Shown: positions 28,237 to 35,364 of the stretch, piece after piece
Layout: the number at the start of each line of letters is the position of its first letter
Position numbering within the stretch: position 1 is the stretch's first letter
From: Streptomyces calvus
GTDB taxonomy: Bacteria; Actinomycetota; Actinomycetes; Streptomycetales; Streptomycetaceae
Direction of reading: 5' to 3'
DNA: 64,000 nucleotides
Assembly: GCF_006782915.1 (NCBI RefSeq)
Contig: NZ_VCNP01000055.1
Location: 1 to 64,000, forward strand
Notes under the pieces: generated by a model
Seen by the model: the letters and a program-made list of their open reading frames with translations, nothing else
Told to the model about the DNA's origin: nothing
Database searches by the model: none
Program-made: the position numbers and the translations under genes

Positions 28237-29279
28237 TGCGAAGCAGCGGCAGCGGAAAGAGCGGCGGACGCGGTAACTACCGTGGCGCCGGCAATGACAG
28301 GGACCAGAAGCAGGGGCAGGGCCGCCCCCGCAAGCCCCGCCCCGAGGAGCGCCGCTACGACGTCGGCCCCGGAGCCACCAAGGACGGCCCGAAGTCCGGG
28401 CGCGGCGGCGCGAAGCCGTCCCCCCAGAAGGGCGGCCGGGGCCGTACCGCCCCGGCGCGCTCCCGCGAGTACGAGACGCGGATCGAGGAGCGCAACCGCG
28501 AGCGCTACGCGGGCAAGAAGGACGTGAAGCTCCCGAAGACCTTCCCGGGCGCCGAGCAGGAGGGCGAGCGGCTGCAGAAGGTCCTCGCCCGCGCGGGCTA
28601 CGGCTCCCGGCGCGCCTGCGAGGAGCTGATCGAACAGGCCCGGGTCGAGGTCAACGGCGAGATCGTGCTCGAGCAGGGCCGCCGCGTCGACCCGGAGAAG
28701 GACGAGGTCAAGGTCGACGGCCTGACCGTCGCCACGCAGTCGTACCAGTTCTTCTCGCTGAACAAGCCCGCCGGTGTCGTCTCGACGATGGAGGATCCCG
28801 AGGGCCGGCAGTGCCTCGGCGACTACGTCACCAACCGCGAGACCCGGCTCTTCCACGTGGGCCGGCTCGACACGGAGACCGAGGGCGTCATCCTGCTCAC
28901 CAACCACGGCGAGCTGGCGCACCGCCTCACGCACCCGAAGTACGGCGTGAAGAAGACCTACCTCGCGCACATCGTCGGCCCGATCCCGCGCGACCTCGGC
29001 AAGCGCCTGAAGGACGGCATCCAGCTCGAGGACGGCTACGCGCGCGCGGACCACTTCCGCGTCGTGGAGCAGACCGGCAAGAACTACCTCGTCGAGGTGA
29101 CCCTGCACGAGGGCCGCAAGCACATCGTGCGGCGCATGCTCGCGGAGGCCGGCTTCCCGGTCGACAAGCTGGTGCGCACCGCCTTCGGGCCGATCACCCT
29201 GGGCGACCAGAAGTCGGGCTGGCTGCGGCGGCTGTCCAACACCGAGGTCGGGATGCTCATGCAGGAGGTCGACCTGTAG
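28236..29279 (+). CDS. rRNA pseudouridine synthase (RsuA/RluB family)
   Basis: 347 residues from ATG 28236, which shares its first base with the scpB stop codon. Residues 1-105 are an Arg/Gly/Lys-rich disordered tail. An S4 domain follows (ERLQKVLARAGYGSRRACEE), then the catalytic domain with the Asp of GRLDTETEGVILLTNHG near 210 and KTYLAHIVGPI. RluB-type enzymes modify U2605 of 23S rRNA (E. coli numbering). scpA-scpB-rluB is a conserved bacterial gene order. Confidence 0.93.
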   Translation: MRSSGSGKSGGRGNYRGAGNDRDQKQGQGRPRKPRPEERRYDVGPGATKDGPKSGRGGAKPSPQKGGRGRTAPARSREYETRIEERNRERYAGKKDVKLPKTFPGAEQEGERLQKVLARAGYGSRRACEELIEQARVEVNGEIVLEQGRRVDPEKDEVKVDGLTVATQSYQFFSLNKPAGVVSTMEDPEGRQCLGDYVTNRETRLFHVGRLDTETEGVILLTNHGELAHRLTHPKYGVKKTYLAHIVGPIPRDLGKRLKDGIQLEDGYARADHFRVVEQTGKNYLVEVTLHEGRKHIVRRMLAEAGFPVDKLVRTAFGPITLGDQKSGWLRRLSNTEVGMLMQEVDL

Positions 29280-29310
29280 AGCCGGGCGGTCCGGCCGGCG
29301 GATCATGCCG

Positions 29311-29470
29311 CCCGCCGGACCCGCCGGACCCGCCGGACCCGCCGGACCTGCCGGGTCCGCCCCGGACCTGCCGGGTCCGCCCCGGGCCCGCCCCGGATCC
29401 GCCGGGCCCGCCGGACCTGCCGGGTCCGCCCCGGACCCGCCCGGACCCGCCGGAGCCCGGACCCGCCGGG
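29311..29470 (+). repeat. GC-only 9-bp tandem repeat region
   Basis: Repeated CCCGCCGGA units and variants (CCTGCCGGGTCCGCCCCGG) fill about 160 bp after the pseudouridine synthase gene. One forward frame reads as a Gly-Pro-Ala collagen-like string, but there is no ribosome site and the period of nine creates it automatically. Probably a slippage-prone spacer; it marks the boundary between the conserved scp operon and the accessory cassette. Confidence 0.8.
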
Positions 29471-29609
29471 CCCTCGGGAACGGCTGGTAACGGGGGTCAC
29501 ACCGGCCGTGTCCGGCGGTAGGATCCGCGCAAGAGGTGACGAGCCGTCATATCGAGCGCGCTCGAAACGGTCCGCCTCCGCAACGGTTTCCGAGGACTTG
29601 GGGGGTCCT

Positions 29610-30086
29610 GTGTCGGAACTGCTGACCGTCGCCAACACCATCGCACCCGTGATCACCACGGCCGCCGCGGGCTTCGCCGGAGCCGTCGTCCAGTCCGCGC
29701 AGAACCAGGCCGCCGACAGTGTCGTGCAGCGGGGCCGGGCCCTGGTGGGCCGGCTCCTGGAGCGCCGGCCGGAGGATCCGCAGGACCCCGGCACGGCCGA
29801 CGCCGTCGAGCGGATCCGTGAGCTGTCGCCGGAGGACCGCCGCGTCCTGGACGCGGCGGTCGGGAAATGGCTGGACGAGCGGTCGGCCGACCTGCGCGCG
29901 GTCATCGAGCGCGAGGCCCGCGAGGAGCGCGCGTCCGCCGCCCGCGTCGCCGACTCGATCAACGTCCACGTGCACGGCGAGGGTTCGGCCGGCTTCGGCT
30001 ACGTGCACCATCTGGGCGGCCTCCAGCTCGGCGGGCGTCCGCGGAACGAACCGGAGGAGGGGCGCCCGCAGGAGCGGGACCGTTGA
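29610..30086 (+). CDS. Hypothetical protein with C-terminal GFGYVH motif (cassette gene 1)
   Basis: 158 residues from GTG 29610; the ribosome site is weak (GGGGG), and the frame opens further upstream without a better start. The N-terminal 30 residues are hydrophobic and Ala/Thr-rich (LLTVANTIAPVITTAAAGFA). The middle is a charged helix (EDRRVLDAAVGKWLDERSAD). The C terminus has the strand-like motif INVHVHGEGSAGFGYVHHLG, then a charged tail. The next protein carries a related motif at its N terminus. It overlaps that gene by four bases. I do not recognise the family; the layout recalls small adaptor proteins of actinobacterial signalling or conflict systems. Confidence 0.75.
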   Translation: MSELLTVANTIAPVITTAAAGFAGAVVQSAQNQAADSVVQRGRALVGRLLERRPEDPQDPGTADAVERIRELSPEDRRVLDAAVGKWLDERSADLRAVIEREAREERASAARVADSINVHVHGEGSAGFGYVHHLGGLQLGGRPRNEPEEGRPQERDR

Positions 30087-30847
30087 GCGGCGACAGACCG
30101 CACGCGCGGGACGTCACCGTCGGCGTCGACGGCGAGAGGTCGCTCGGCTTCGGCTACGTGCACCTGCTCAACCTCAGCCTCGTGGGCGGCGACTGGCGTG
30201 AGGTGGCGGGCCAGGTGCGGCGCTGGAGCGGCTGGAACTGGCCACAGTTCCTCCTGGTCCTCGGACTCGACGCCGTGGCGCTGTTCATCGCCCCCGACGG
30301 CGACACCGGCCGGCTCGGCTGGCTGTACGCGGTCATGGCGGTCGCGCTGCTGCTGTCGTTCTGCCGGGTGGCCGGCGTCGTCGGAGCCCTGGCCGAACGG
30401 GCCGGGAAAGGCATGGCGTACCTGCCTCCGACGCTCTCCCTGGGCTGTGTGCTCCTCGCCTTCCTCGCGGTCGTCGGCATGCGCTACTACGCCGACCACG
30501 GCGAGGTGGACGTCACGGGCCGGGCCCGGATCACGGCCGAGGAGCCGCTGACGGACGGCGGCCTGCTGACCGTGACCGTGCGCAACGAGCCGGCCCGCGA
30601 CCGGGTGCGGCTGGCGCTGGTCCTGGCCGACGCGGTGCCGGGCGCGCAGTCCTGCGTCCCGGCGACCACGTACGACGCCCGGCTGAGGGGCAGCGGGGCC
30701 CGCCGGGTGGAGGGGGTGCGCAGCGAGGAGGCGTTCTCCCTGCCGCTCGGCGGCATCCGGGGCGACGTCCACGTGGAGGTCGTCCTGCACACCGACACGG
30801 GGTGCCGCATGGGCGTGAGGGTGGCCGACGCGGCACTGCACGACTGA
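30083..30847 (+). CDS. Membrane protein with N-terminal GFGYVH motif (cassette gene 2)
   Basis: 254 residues from TTG 30083, overlapping gene 1 (TTGA), with GGAG eight bases upstream. Residues about 10-35 carry VTVGVDGERSLGFGYVHLLN, matching the C-terminal motif of gene 1. Three hydrophobic segments follow: FLLVLGLDAVALFIA, WLYAVMAVALLLSFCRVAGV and SLGCVLLAFLAVVGM. The C-terminal 110 residues (from VDVTGRARITAEEPL) look like an extracellular beta-sandwich, possibly Ig-like. The last 21 bases of the gene, including the stop codon, are duplicated just downstream. Function unknown. Confidence 0.75.
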   Translation: MSGDRPHARDVTVGVDGERSLGFGYVHLLNLSLVGGDWREVAGQVRRWSGWNWPQFLLVLGLDAVALFIAPDGDTGRLGWLYAVMAVALLLSFCRVAGVVGALAERAGKGMAYLPPTLSLGCVLLAFLAVVGMRYYADHGEVDVTGRARITAEEPLTDGGLLTVTVRNEPARDRVRLALVLADAVPGAQSCVPATTYDARLRGSGARRVEGVRSEEAFSLPLGGIRGDVHVEVVLHTDTGCRMGVRVADAALHD

Positions 30848-30868
30848 GACGCGGCACTGCACGACTGA
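30827..30868 (+). repeat. perfect 21-bp tandem duplication at a gene end
   Basis: The block 30827-30847, which includes the stop codon of cassette gene 2, is repeated exactly at 30848-30868. It lies between cassette genes 2 and 3 and appears to be a recent duplication without coding effect. Confidence 0.92.
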
Positions 30869-30879
30869 GGGGGCGGGAC

Positions 30880-31782
30880 ATGAAGGGGACGTCGCGTACG
30901 AGGAGCGGAGCGCGGCGGCGCCGGGCTGCGGCGGCCGTGGCGGCGGCGCTGGCGCTGACGGCCGCGGCGTGCTCCGGCAAGGACCACGACGGGCGGTTCC
31001 TCGGGTCGCAGGAGATCGACGTGGCGATGCACAAGGACCTGCCCGGCATGTCGCTGTTCGAGAACTACACCTACTCCGGCTTCGACAACGCGCTCTACCT
31101 CGACCTGGAGAAGTGGCTGGAGGGCGAGGAGGGCGTGCAGGTCACGCGGAACGCCGACGTGTCCTCGGCCGCCCGCATCGCCAAGCTCCAGTCGGGCGAC
31201 GCGGACCTGGTCGTGGCGTCGTTCTCCATCACCCCGGACCGCATGAAGGAGGTCGACTTCGTCGGGCCCTACCTGACCACCGTCCAGGGTTTCCTGGTGC
31301 GCTCCGGGTCCGGCATCCGCGAGCACGCCGACCTGTCCGGCAAACGCATCTGCACCTGGGACGGCACCACGTCGCGGGTGGCGCTCGGCGAACTGAGGAA
31401 CTCCGTGTCCGTCGGCGGGACGGACGCCGAGCAGTGCGTGCGCAAGCTGCGGCAGGGACGGGTGGACGCCGTGTCGACCGACCAGGTCCTGCTCTACGGG
31501 TTCGCGCAGCACTCCGACGACGCGGAAGGGCTCGAGGTGGTTCCCGACCTGACGGTCGGCGCCCCGCAGCACTACGGCATCGGCGTCGCCAAGGGGCACC
31601 GGGAGGACTGCCGCCGGCTCGCCGACTGGCTGAAGGACTATGTGGGCGGCCGCGAGTGGCAGGGCAACTTCCGCGAGGCGCTGCCGCTGCTGACGGCGGA
31701 GCAGCCGGACTGGATCAGCCGGCACAAGCCCGAGGACGAACTCATCGACGCCCACTCCTGCGTGGACCGGCCGAAGACCTGA
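30880..31782 (+). CDS. Orphan solute-binding lipoprotein, SBP family 3 (cassette gene 3)
   Basis: 300 residues from ATG 30880. The Arg-rich N terminus, hydrophobic core and lipobox (LTAAAC, Cys near residue 28) mark a lipoprotein. The rest follows the glutamate/glutamine-type periplasmic binding protein plan: the SSAARIAKLQSGDADLVVAS segment, SFSITPDRMKEVDFVGPYL near 118, LSGKRICTWDGTT near 158 and GRVDAVSTDQVLLYG near 200. No permease or ATPase gene is adjacent, so it may act as a ligand sensor for the upstream membrane protein rather than as part of an importer. Confidence 0.85.
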   Translation: MKGTSRTRSGARRRRAAAAVAAALALTAAACSGKDHDGRFLGSQEIDVAMHKDLPGMSLFENYTYSGFDNALYLDLEKWLEGEEGVQVTRNADVSSAARIAKLQSGDADLVVASFSITPDRMKEVDFVGPYLTTVQGFLVRSGSGIREHADLSGKRICTWDGTTSRVALGELRNSVSVGGTDAEQCVRKLRQGRVDAVSTDQVLLYGFAQHSDDAEGLEVVPDLTVGAPQHYGIGVAKGHREDCRRLADWLKDYVGGREWQGNFREALPLLTAEQPDWISRHKPEDELIDAHSCVDRPKT

Positions 31783-31790
31783 GCACGGGG

Positions 31791-31820
31791 TTGTGACCGA
31801 CCCGCACCCTCTTTTATAGT
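31791..31820 (+). promoter_or_regulatory. promoter of the Nudix regulator-ARH operon
   Basis: TTGTGA (31791-31796), an 18-bp spacer and TATAGT (31815-31820, five of six matches to TATAAT) form the best-looking primary promoter in the window. Transcription would start near 31827, within the operator palindrome. Confidence 0.75.
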
Positions 31821-31832
31821 CGTGATGACTAT
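31816..31832. promoter_or_regulatory. palindromic operator ATAGTC-N5-GACTAT
   Basis: Perfect 6-bp arms overlap the -10 hexamer and the likely start point, 18 bases before the ATG of the NrtR-like gene. A palindrome placed there is what an autoregulating repressor would use; NrtR-family proteins bind AT-containing palindromes at such positions. The pairing with this regulator is inference. Confidence 0.7.
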
Positions 31833-31849
31833 TAAAGGGGGTGCGGGTC

Positions 31850-32569
31850 ATGGACGGCTACGACAAGTACGCCTTCGAACCCTTCGCCGTCACCGTCGAC
31901 CTCGCCGTGTTCACCGTCCGCGAGGGCGCACTGCACGTGCTGCTCGTCGAGCGCGGCCAGGAGCCGTACGCCGGACAGTGGGCGCTGCCGGGAGGCTTCG
32001 TACGGCCCGACGAGTCGGCCGAGAGCGCCGCGCGGCGGGAACTGGGCGAGGAGACGGGGCTGACCGACGTCTCCGGACTGCACCTGGAGCAGTTGCGGAC
32101 CTACAGCGAACCGGACCGGGACCCCCGGATGCGCGTCGTGTCCGTCGCCTTCGCCGCGCTGCTGCCGGACGCGCCCGAGGCGCACGGCGGCAGCGACGCG
32201 GCCCGGGCCCGCTGGACGCCGTACGGCGACGCGCGGGCGCTCGCCTTCGACCACGACCGGATCCTCGCCGACGCCCGGGACCGGATCGGCGCCAAGCTCG
32301 AGTACACCTGCCTCGCCACCGCCTTCTGCCCGCCCGAGTTCACCCTCGGGGAACTGCAGCAGGTCTACGAGACGGTGTGGGGAACCGCCCTCGACCGGCC
32401 CAACTTCCGGCGCAAGGTGCTCGCCACCCCCGGCTTCGTCGAAGCGGTCCCCGGCGCCGCGCGCCTCACCGGCGGCCGGGGCAAACCCGCCGCCCTCTAC
32501 CGCGCGGGCACCGCCACCACCCTCCACCCGCCCCTGCTCCGGCCGACCCCGGAAGGACGCCACGCATGA
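31850..32569 (+). CDS. NrtR-like Nudix transcriptional regulator
   Basis: 239 residues from ATG 31850 (AGGGGG at 31835-31840); GTG 31841 is less well placed. The N-terminal Nudix domain carries an intact box, GGFVRPDESAESAAR then RELGEETGL (about residues 45-67), so it may still hydrolyse a nucleotide, unlike many NrtR proteins whose box has decayed. The C-terminal 90 residues are the NrtR-type winged helix (FTLGELQQVYETVWG, then NFRRKVLATPGFV, then GKPAALYRAG). NrtR proteins sense ADP-ribose or related NAD metabolites. It overlaps the ADP-ribosylglycohydrolase gene by four bases. Confidence 0.88.
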   Translation: MDGYDKYAFEPFAVTVDLAVFTVREGALHVLLVERGQEPYAGQWALPGGFVRPDESAESAARRELGEETGLTDVSGLHLEQLRTYSEPDRDPRMRVVSVAFAALLPDAPEAHGGSDAARARWTPYGDARALAFDHDRILADARDRIGAKLEYTCLATAFCPPEFTLGELQQVYETVWGTALDRPNFRRKVLATPGFVEAVPGAARLTGGRGKPAALYRAGTATTLHPPLLRPTPEGRHA

Positions 32570-33600
32570 CACTCCACCGCACGACGACCACCGTCACCAA
32601 ACGCGCCGCCACCGGAGCGCTCACCGGACTCGCCCTCGGCGACGCGCTGGGCTTTCCGACCGAGTTCAACGACGTGCCGTCGATCCTCGCGAAGTTCGGC
32701 CCGTGGCGGGAGATGGACCTGCCCCGGCCGGCGATCGTCACCGACGACACCCAGATGACCCTGGCCCTGGGCAAGGGGCTGCGTACGGCGATGGAGCGGG
32801 GCACGCTCGCGCCGAAGCGGCTGGAGCGGCCGGTGCGCGAGGAGTTCGTGGAGTGGTACCGCTCGCCCGAGAACAACCGCGCACCCGGCAACACCTGCCT
32901 CCGGGCGTGCCACCTGCTGGCCGACGAGGACCGGCCCTGGCAGGACGCCTCCCAGGTCCACTCCAAGGGCTGCGGCGCCAACATGCGCGTCGCGCCGATC
33001 GGCCTCGCCACCGGCCTGAGCGACGAACAGCGCGCGGGCGCCGCCCAGTTGCAGTCGGCCCTCACCCACGGGCACCCCACCGCGCTGGCCGCCTCCGACC
33101 TCACCGCGCACGCCGTACGGCTGCTCGCCGAGGGCGCCGAGCCGACCGGTCTGATCGGCCTGCTGCGCTCCTACGCCTACGACAACCGCACCCGCTACCA
33201 CGAACTCTGGCTCGGCGACCTGTGGACCCGCGCCCAGGACCCCACCCCCGAGCACTTCATCTCCCGCGGCTGGGACGAGTGCCTGGAGATCCTCGGACGC
33301 CTCCAGGAGGCCGTGCGCACCCTCTCCCCGGAGACCGACCCGTGCCAGGCCACCGGCGAGGGCTGGATCGCCGAGGAGGCCCTGGCGACCGGGCTGCTCT
33401 GCTTCCTCCAGTTCGTCGACGAGCCGCTCACCGCGCTGCGCCGCGCCGCCTGCACCGCGGGCGACTCCGACTCGATCGCCTGTCTCGCCGGCGCCTTCGC
33501 CGGCGCGCACCTGGGTGCGGACGCCTGGCCGGCGGAGTGGGCCGAGCGCATCGAGTACCGGGACGACCTGCTGGCACTGGGAGCCCTCTGGGACGCGTGA
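32566..33600 (+). CDS. ADP-ribosylglycohydrolase (ARH/DraG family)
   Basis: 344 residues from ATG 32566, with GGAAGGA upstream and a four-base overlap with the regulator. Family metal-binding motifs are present: GALTGLALGDALGFPTEF at the N terminus, TDDTQMTLALG near 60 and GDSDSIACLAGAFAGA near 305. These enzymes remove ADP-ribose from proteins, nucleic acids or small molecules using two Mg ions. Being co-transcribed with an ADP-ribose-sensing type of regulator suggests a feedback loop in which released ADP-ribose relieves repression. Confidence 0.93.
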   Translation: MTLHRTTTTVTKRAATGALTGLALGDALGFPTEFNDVPSILAKFGPWREMDLPRPAIVTDDTQMTLALGKGLRTAMERGTLAPKRLERPVREEFVEWYRSPENNRAPGNTCLRACHLLADEDRPWQDASQVHSKGCGANMRVAPIGLATGLSDEQRAGAAQLQSALTHGHPTALAASDLTAHAVRLLAEGAEPTGLIGLLRSYAYDNRTRYHELWLGDLWTRAQDPTPEHFISRGWDECLEILGRLQEAVRTLSPETDPCQATGEGWIAEEALATGLLCFLQFVDEPLTALRRAACTAGDSDSIACLAGAFAGAHLGADAWPAEWAERIEYRDDLLALGALWDA

Positions 33601-33628
33601 CCGGGCGGGGGCCGCGCGGGGGGCGGTC

Positions 33629-34318
33629 CTAACCGGTCCGCAGGGCCGAGGCGTGGCGGGTGCGGACGAGGAAGTCCTCGACGCGCCGCCGGTCCGGTCC
33701 GGCCGGGAGCGGGGTGCGGAGGGCCGCCTCCTCCGCCTCCCGCTCCAGGCGCGCCATCCGGGCCTCCACCTCCGGCCAGGGCACCTCGCCCCGCCTGACC
33801 GCGAGCAGCGGCTCCCGCTGCTCGCCCACGTCGAGCGTCAGCACGCCCGTCCGCAGCAGGTCACGGGCGCAGGCCAGCAGCCGGAGCAGGTGCATCGCGT
33901 GCTTCCAGCGCGGGGCGCCGTGCCGGCTGACGTGCGCCTGGAGCTTGCGGCGCTGACCGTGCGCGTACCGCGTGAACGTCTCGTGGACCCGGCGGGAGAG
34001 GAACGCCCCGCGCAGGGCCATCAGTTCGCGGCCGGTGTCGTCGGCGTACTCCACGAGCGGCGAGTGCAGGCACTCCAGGACGGTGGGGTTGGCGCGCAGG
34101 GCCAGCTCGCAGAAGCGTTCCAGCTCCCAGCTGAACTGCTCCTCGGCCGGACCCTCGACATGCGTCGGCGGCTTGTCGAAGCGCCAGAACAGGGAAGTGG
34201 GCGCCAGGAAGACACCCCGGAGGTCGGTGTCGCTGCCGTCCGTGGCCAGACCGAAGGCACGCGAGCCCATGACGCAGGCGTAGATCGTGTGGTCGCCGAC
34301 CAGGCTTTCGGGGAGCAT
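33629..34318 (-). CDS. Predicted nucleotidyltransferase (RlaP/YcgL type)
   Basis: 229 residues from ATG 34318. The N-terminal motif MGSRAFGLATDGSDTDLRG has the Gly-Ser and DXD pattern of the DNA polymerase beta superfamily; the following GVFLAP and the helical C-terminal part (KLQAHVSRHGAPRWKHAMHL) are typical of the COG3541/RlaP-like branch. Some relatives are linked to RNA repair, but there is no RNA ligase gene nearby. Transcribed toward the ARH gene, 28 bp from its end. Substrate unknown. Confidence 0.85.
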   Translation of the reverse strand: MLPESLVGDHTIYACVMGSRAFGLATDGSDTDLRGVFLAPTSLFWRFDKPPTHVEGPAEEQFSWELERFCELALRANPTVLECLHSPLVEYADDTGRELMALRGAFLSRRVHETFTRYAHGQRRKLQAHVSRHGAPRWKHAMHLLRLLACARDLLRTGVLTLDVGEQREPLLAVRRGEVPWPEVEARMARLEREAEEAALRTPLPAGPDRRRVEDFLVRTRHASALRTG

Positions 34319-34340
34319 GCCCGGGAGCGTACGCGGCGGT

Positions 34341-34751
34341 TCACGCCAGGCGGATCGAATTTCCGTCCACCGCGATCCTCTCCCCGGGCAGCGCGCGGGT
34401 CGCCGGACCCCGGTCCACCGAGCCGTCGGCGATCTTGAACCGGCTGCCGTGGCAGGCGCAGTTGATGGTGCCGTCCGCGACCTCGGCCACGACGCAGCTC
34501 TGGTGCGTGCAGATGGCCGTGAAGGCCCTGAAGTCGCCTTCCTCGGGCTGGGTGACCACCACCTTCTCGTCCTTGAAGATCCTGCCCCCGCCCACCGGGA
34601 TGTCGCCGGTCGAGGCCAGCTCGCGTCCCTCGGCGGCATCCGGGGCGGGGGAGTCCGGCGAGGTGCCGCCGCCGTCCTTGCCGCAGCCCGCGGCCAGGGC
34701 CGCCGCGCCGGTCGCGAGGAGGACCGTGCGGCGCGTCGCGCGATGGGTCAT
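34341..34751 (-). CDS. Rieske [2Fe-2S] lipoprotein
   Basis: 136 residues from ATG 34751. The N terminus has a twin-arginine motif (ATRRTVLLATG) and a lipobox (ALAAGC, Cys near residue 24), so it is probably exported folded by Tat and lipid-anchored. The cluster ligands are in CTHQSC and CACHGSRF, in the order and spacing of Rieske proteins. The single-domain form, not tied to a cytochrome bc complex, is common in streptomycetes. The redox partner is unknown. Confidence 0.9.
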   Translation of the reverse strand: MTHRATRRTVLLATGAAALAAGCGKDGGGTSPDSPAPDAAEGRELASTGDIPVGGGRIFKDEKVVVTQPEEGDFRAFTAICTHQSCVVAEVADGTINCACHGSRFKIADGSVDRGPATRALPGERIAVDGNSIRLA

Positions 34752-35001
34752 GTCGTCACTCCGAGGGTGGGGGTGTGCACGAGAAGGCAACTGCGGCGGG
34801 CGGGACTGGGCGGAACTGCGGGGGCATGCGTTCCGCATCTTGGCACCGAAAACGCCGAAGCAGAAGCAATTCACGACGAAGCACCATCAAACGCGCACAC
34901 CGGCGCCGTCTCAGCGGGCGAGCGTCCGGCCCGGGCCGCGCCCGGGCTGACTACGCTGGATGACCGAACAGCACAGACGCACAGCAGCAAGGAGCAACGT
35001 C

Positions 35002-35364
35002 GTGGCGGTACGCGCGGTCCGGGGGGCCGTCCAGTTGGAGCGGGACGAGGCCGGACACATGGAGGAGCAGGTCGGCGCGCTGCTCACCGCCGTACTGGAG
35101 CGCAACGGCCTGGACACGGACGACCTGATCAGCATCTGGTTCACGGCCACGCCCGACCTGCACTGCGACTTCCCGGCCGCCGCCGCACGCAGGCTCGGCA
35201 TCGTCGACGTCCCCCTGATCTGCGCCCAGGAACTCGACATCGAGGGCGCCATGCCCCGCGTCGTACGGATCCTCGCGCACATCGAGTCCGACAAGCCGCG
35301 CGCCGACGTCGCACACGTCTACCTCGGCGCCGCCGCCGCCCTGCGCAAGGACATCGCCCAATGA
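35002..35364 (+). CDS. aroH: Chorismate mutase, AroH class
   Basis: 120 residues from GTG 35002, with AAGGAG (34989-34994) seven bases upstream. The sequence follows the trimeric B. subtilis AroH type: AVRGAVQLERDEAGHM at the N terminus with the active-site Arg, DDLISIWFTATPDLHCDFPA near 40 with the conserved residues, and DVPLICAQELDIEGAMPRVVR. It turns chorismate into prephenate for Tyr and Phe synthesis. It overlaps tyrA by four bases, so the product passes to the next enzyme in the same operon. A possible -10 is TACGCT near 34953. Confidence 0.95.
   Translation: MAVRAVRGAVQLERDEAGHMEEQVGALLTAVLERNGLDTDDLISIWFTATPDLHCDFPAAAARRLGIVDVPLICAQELDIEGAMPRVVRILAHIESDKPRADVAHVYLGAAAALRKDIAQ

Noticed and set aside
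29305..29490. Collagen-like Gly-Pro-Ala reading frame
   Set aside because: It follows automatically from a 9-bp GC repeat and has no start signal.
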